Shown in pieces: positions 5,739-7,202 of a stretch of DNA of 7,202 nucleotides. This stretch comes from CAZTLI01 sp964614375 (GTDB taxonomy: Bacteria; Chloroflexota; Anaerolineae; Aggregatilineales; Phototrophicaceae), in NCBI GenBank assembly GCA_964614375.1, contig CAZTLI010000281.1, forward strand, positions 1 through 7,202, in the 5' to 3' direction. Under the pieces are notes generated by a model that was given only the letters and a program-made list of their open reading frames with translations, did not search any database and was not told where the DNA came from. The first letter of the stretch is position 1. Every line of letters starts with the position of its first letter. A program made the translations under genes and the position numbers.

Positions 5739-6776
5739 TCACGCGATGTGTTGTGCGCGTAACTGCGTGAATTCTTCTTCAAATGTAAGGCGCAGTGCGG
5801 CTCTATCGGCCTCTGGCAAGAACGAAACCGCCAGCGCATCGAGCGCGAACTGCATCATACGTGCCTCATCAAAACCAAAGGTGTACGCCGCTTTCAGATA
5901 TTCATCAGTCAACGTCGTGTTGAACATCGGCGGGTCGTCAGAATTGAGTGTGACGGATAACCCTGCGTCTAATAGGCGTGGCAAAGGATGTGCGGCAAAT
6001 GTCGGCGCAACGCCCAGACACACATTACTCGTCGGGCTGACTTCCAGCGGAATCTGGCGTTCACGCAGCGCATCAACCAGCGCCGGGTCTTCCAGACAGC
6101 GCACCCCATGCCCGATACGCACCGCGTGCAGACTGTCCAGCGCGCCCCAGATGCTGGCAGGGCCAACGGTTTCGCCCGCGTGCGGCACAGACGGCAGTCC
6201 GCCCGCAATCGCCCGTTCAAAAGCGGCGATATAATCCTCCGGGGGATTGCCAACCTCCGGGCCGCCCAGCCCAAATGCCACGACGCCATCATCCTTCGCG
6301 CTGACCGCCCAATCCGCAACCATCATCGACTGGTCAGGGGTGGCATAACCACGCGGGATGTCAATCACCAGCCCCATCGTCACGCCCAATTCGGCCTCCG
6401 CCCAACTGCGGGCACGATTGAGTGCCATCAACTGGTCATCGAAGGACAATCCCTTTTGCTTCCAGTGCGTGAAGGCGGTATACGTCACTTCGCTGTAGCA
6501 GATGTTTTGCGCCGCTTGCCCCCGCAGGAATTCCCGCGCCAGCAGTTCGATGTCGTCCGGCGTGCGGATACATTCCGAAATCGCCATGTATATCTGAATA
6601 AAGTGATTAAAATCGGTAAACCGATACCACTCCCGAATGCCTGCAACCGTATCTGCGGGCAGCGTGAGGTTATGTCGGCTGGCCAATTGCAGCAATGTGG
6701 CGGGCTGCGTCGCCCCTTCCAGATGGACGTGCAGTTCAATTTTGGGCATTGCCTTGATGAATTCTGCCAGAGCCAT
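5739..6776 (-). CDS. Adenosine deaminase family protein (adenosine or related nucleoside deaminase)
   Basis: A zinc-dependent amidohydrolase of the adenosine deaminase family, which hydrolytically removes the 6-amino group of adenosine-type substrates. I place the start at ATG 6776, giving 345 residues: MALAEFIKAMPKIELHVHLEG begins right after AGGAAG (6781-6786) with a 4-base gap, and family members begin a few residues before this motif. The frame stays open upstream to 6905, but that extension overlaps the previous gene and resembles nothing. Metal and catalytic residues are complete: His16 and His18 (HVHLEG), His199 and Glu202 (HAGE), His223 (RIGHG), and Asp280-Asp281 (NSDDP). Residue 247 is Ser in LEVSPTSN, where Cys is common. 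The family also contains adenine, aminofutalosine and S-adenosylhomocysteine-type deaminases, so the exact substrate cannot be fixed from sequence alone. Its place before the homocysteine methyltransferase/MTHFR gene suggests purine salvage linked to the methyl cycle. The stop is TGA 5739-5741. Confidence 0.9.
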   Translation of the reverse strand: MALAEFIKAMPKIELHVHLEGATQPATLLQLASRHNLTLPADTVAGIREWYRFTDFNHFIQIYMAISECIRTPDDIELLAREFLRGQAAQNICYSEVTYTAFTHWKQKGLSFDDQLMALNRARSWAEAELGVTMGLVIDIPRGYATPDQSMMVADWAVSAKDDGVVAFGLGGPEVGNPPEDYIAAFERAIAGGLPSVPHAGETVGPASIWGALDSLHAVRIGHGVRCLEDPALVDALRERQIPLEVSPTSNVCLGVAPTFAAHPLPRLLDAGLSVTLNSDDPPMFNTTLTDEYLKAAYTFGFDEARMMQFALDALAVSFLPEADRAALRLTFEEEFTQLRAQHIA

Positions 6777-6835
6777 GTTACTTCCTGTTATCATGTTGGG
6801 CCGGTTCGTAAGGGCGATGCGCGCCTTGCCCCTGC

Positions 6836-7202
6836 CTAGAATCCACACCGACTGTACAGATAAATGATTGAGCCTTCGCCATCTGGATTTTCGATGACCC
6901 GCCAATCAGTCTCTGCGGGGCCGCGATTGGAATCTTCCTCATAGGTGGCGCGTTCGGTGCGGATATACCACAGATGCACCGGATTACGTTCATCAGGTGT
7001 GTACAGCGTTATGTAGGTTTCGCCATTGGCCCGCGGGCGCAGTTGGGTATAGGTCATTTCCTGTATTTCCGCGCCGGGATAAATCGGCAGCCAGCGTTCG
7101 ATAAACAGGCTGCATGTGACATCAAAAAACACCCACAGGACAATCGTACACAGAAAGATACTGATAATAATGCCCACCATCACCTTCCATAGTGGCGCAG
7201 AT
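6836..7202 (-). CDS. Membrane-anchored hypothetical protein, probably 5'-truncated by window edge
   Basis: I do not recognise this protein. One hydrophobic segment near its N-terminus (MVGIIISIFLCTIVLWVFF, 7124-7180) should span the membrane. It is followed by a polar domain of about 95 residues with LPIYPGAEI shortly after the membrane, then TYITLYTPDERNPVHLWYIRT, likely extracytoplasmic beta strands, ending SRCGF at TAG 6836-6838. Possible starts inside the window are GTG 7181-7183 and ATG 7178-7180, with GGAAGG (7184-7189) too close to be a convincing ribosome site. The frame stays open to the window edge (SAPLWK before the GTG), so the true start may lie just outside. It is on the same strand as the deaminase gene and 59 bases upstream, with no clear promoter between, so the two may be co-transcribed. 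A functional link is not evident. Confidence 0.6.
   Translation of the reverse strand, partial: SAPLWKVMVGIIISIFLCTIVLWVFFDVTCSLFIERWLPIYPGAEIQEMTYTQLRPRANGETYITLYTPDERNPVHLWYIRTERATYEEDSNRGPAETDWRVIENPDGEGSIIYLYSRCGF

Noticed and set aside
6809..6828. Imperfect GC-rich inverted repeat (AAGG...CCTT) between the hypothetical gene and the deaminase gene.
   Set aside because: The stem needs a bulge and no T-run follows on the minus strand; it is too weak to call a terminator.
5988..6839. A 283-codon plus-strand open frame opposite the deaminase gene.
   Set aside because: The opposite strand encodes every catalytic motif of the deaminase family. This frame is Arg/His/Gln-rich with no recognisable motif, typical of an antisense shadow.
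6777..6905. A 43-residue N-terminal extension of the deaminase frame.
   Set aside because: It overlaps the end of the upstream gene, is basic and unlike the family. The ATG at 6776 has a good AGGAAG four bases upstream and begins just before the conserved PKIELHVHLEG motif.

Overview
The window looks like chromosomal housekeeping DNA from a free-living bacterium. The mix of a homocysteine methyltransferase/methylenetetrahydrofolate reductase fusion, a stand-alone Roadblock protein, a stand-alone FHA protein and a large secreted beta-rich repeat protein fits Chloroflexota (Anaerolineae-like). This assignment is an inference from gene content and moderate G+C judged by eye, not a marker-based placement. 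I see no mobile element, CRISPR array, tRNA, rRNA or prophage gene, and no gene-free stretch longer than about 180 bases.

Layout. The left edge holds the 3' three-quarters of trmD (+ strand). A 181-base gap with a good sigma70-like promoter follows, then a small Roadblock/LC7 gene (+). From about 1332 to the right edge everything is on the minus strand. Read 5' to 3' on that strand, from the right edge leftwards, the genes are: a membrane-anchored hypothetical protein (probably cut by the window edge), an adenosine-deaminase-family enzyme, the homocysteine methyltransferase/MTHFR fusion, a secreted 540-residue protein, and an FHA-domain protein that converges on the Roadblock gene.

How they may work together. 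The deaminase and the methyltransferase/MTHFR fusion are 56 bases apart with no evident promoter between them. They could act on the two products of S-adenosylhomocysteine hydrolysis, adenosine and homocysteine, forming a small methyl-cycle recycling unit. The secreted protein and the FHA protein each have their own candidate promoter and look like separate transcripts. FHA and Roadblock proteins are both signalling modules (phosphothreonine reading; small-GTPase regulation), but no kinase or GTPase gene is visible here.

The least ordinary item is the secreted protein at 2025-3647. It is built as A-B-A'-B', four related beta-rich units with exactly two cysteines each and none elsewhere. I found no convincing evidence of a novel defence or mobile system.
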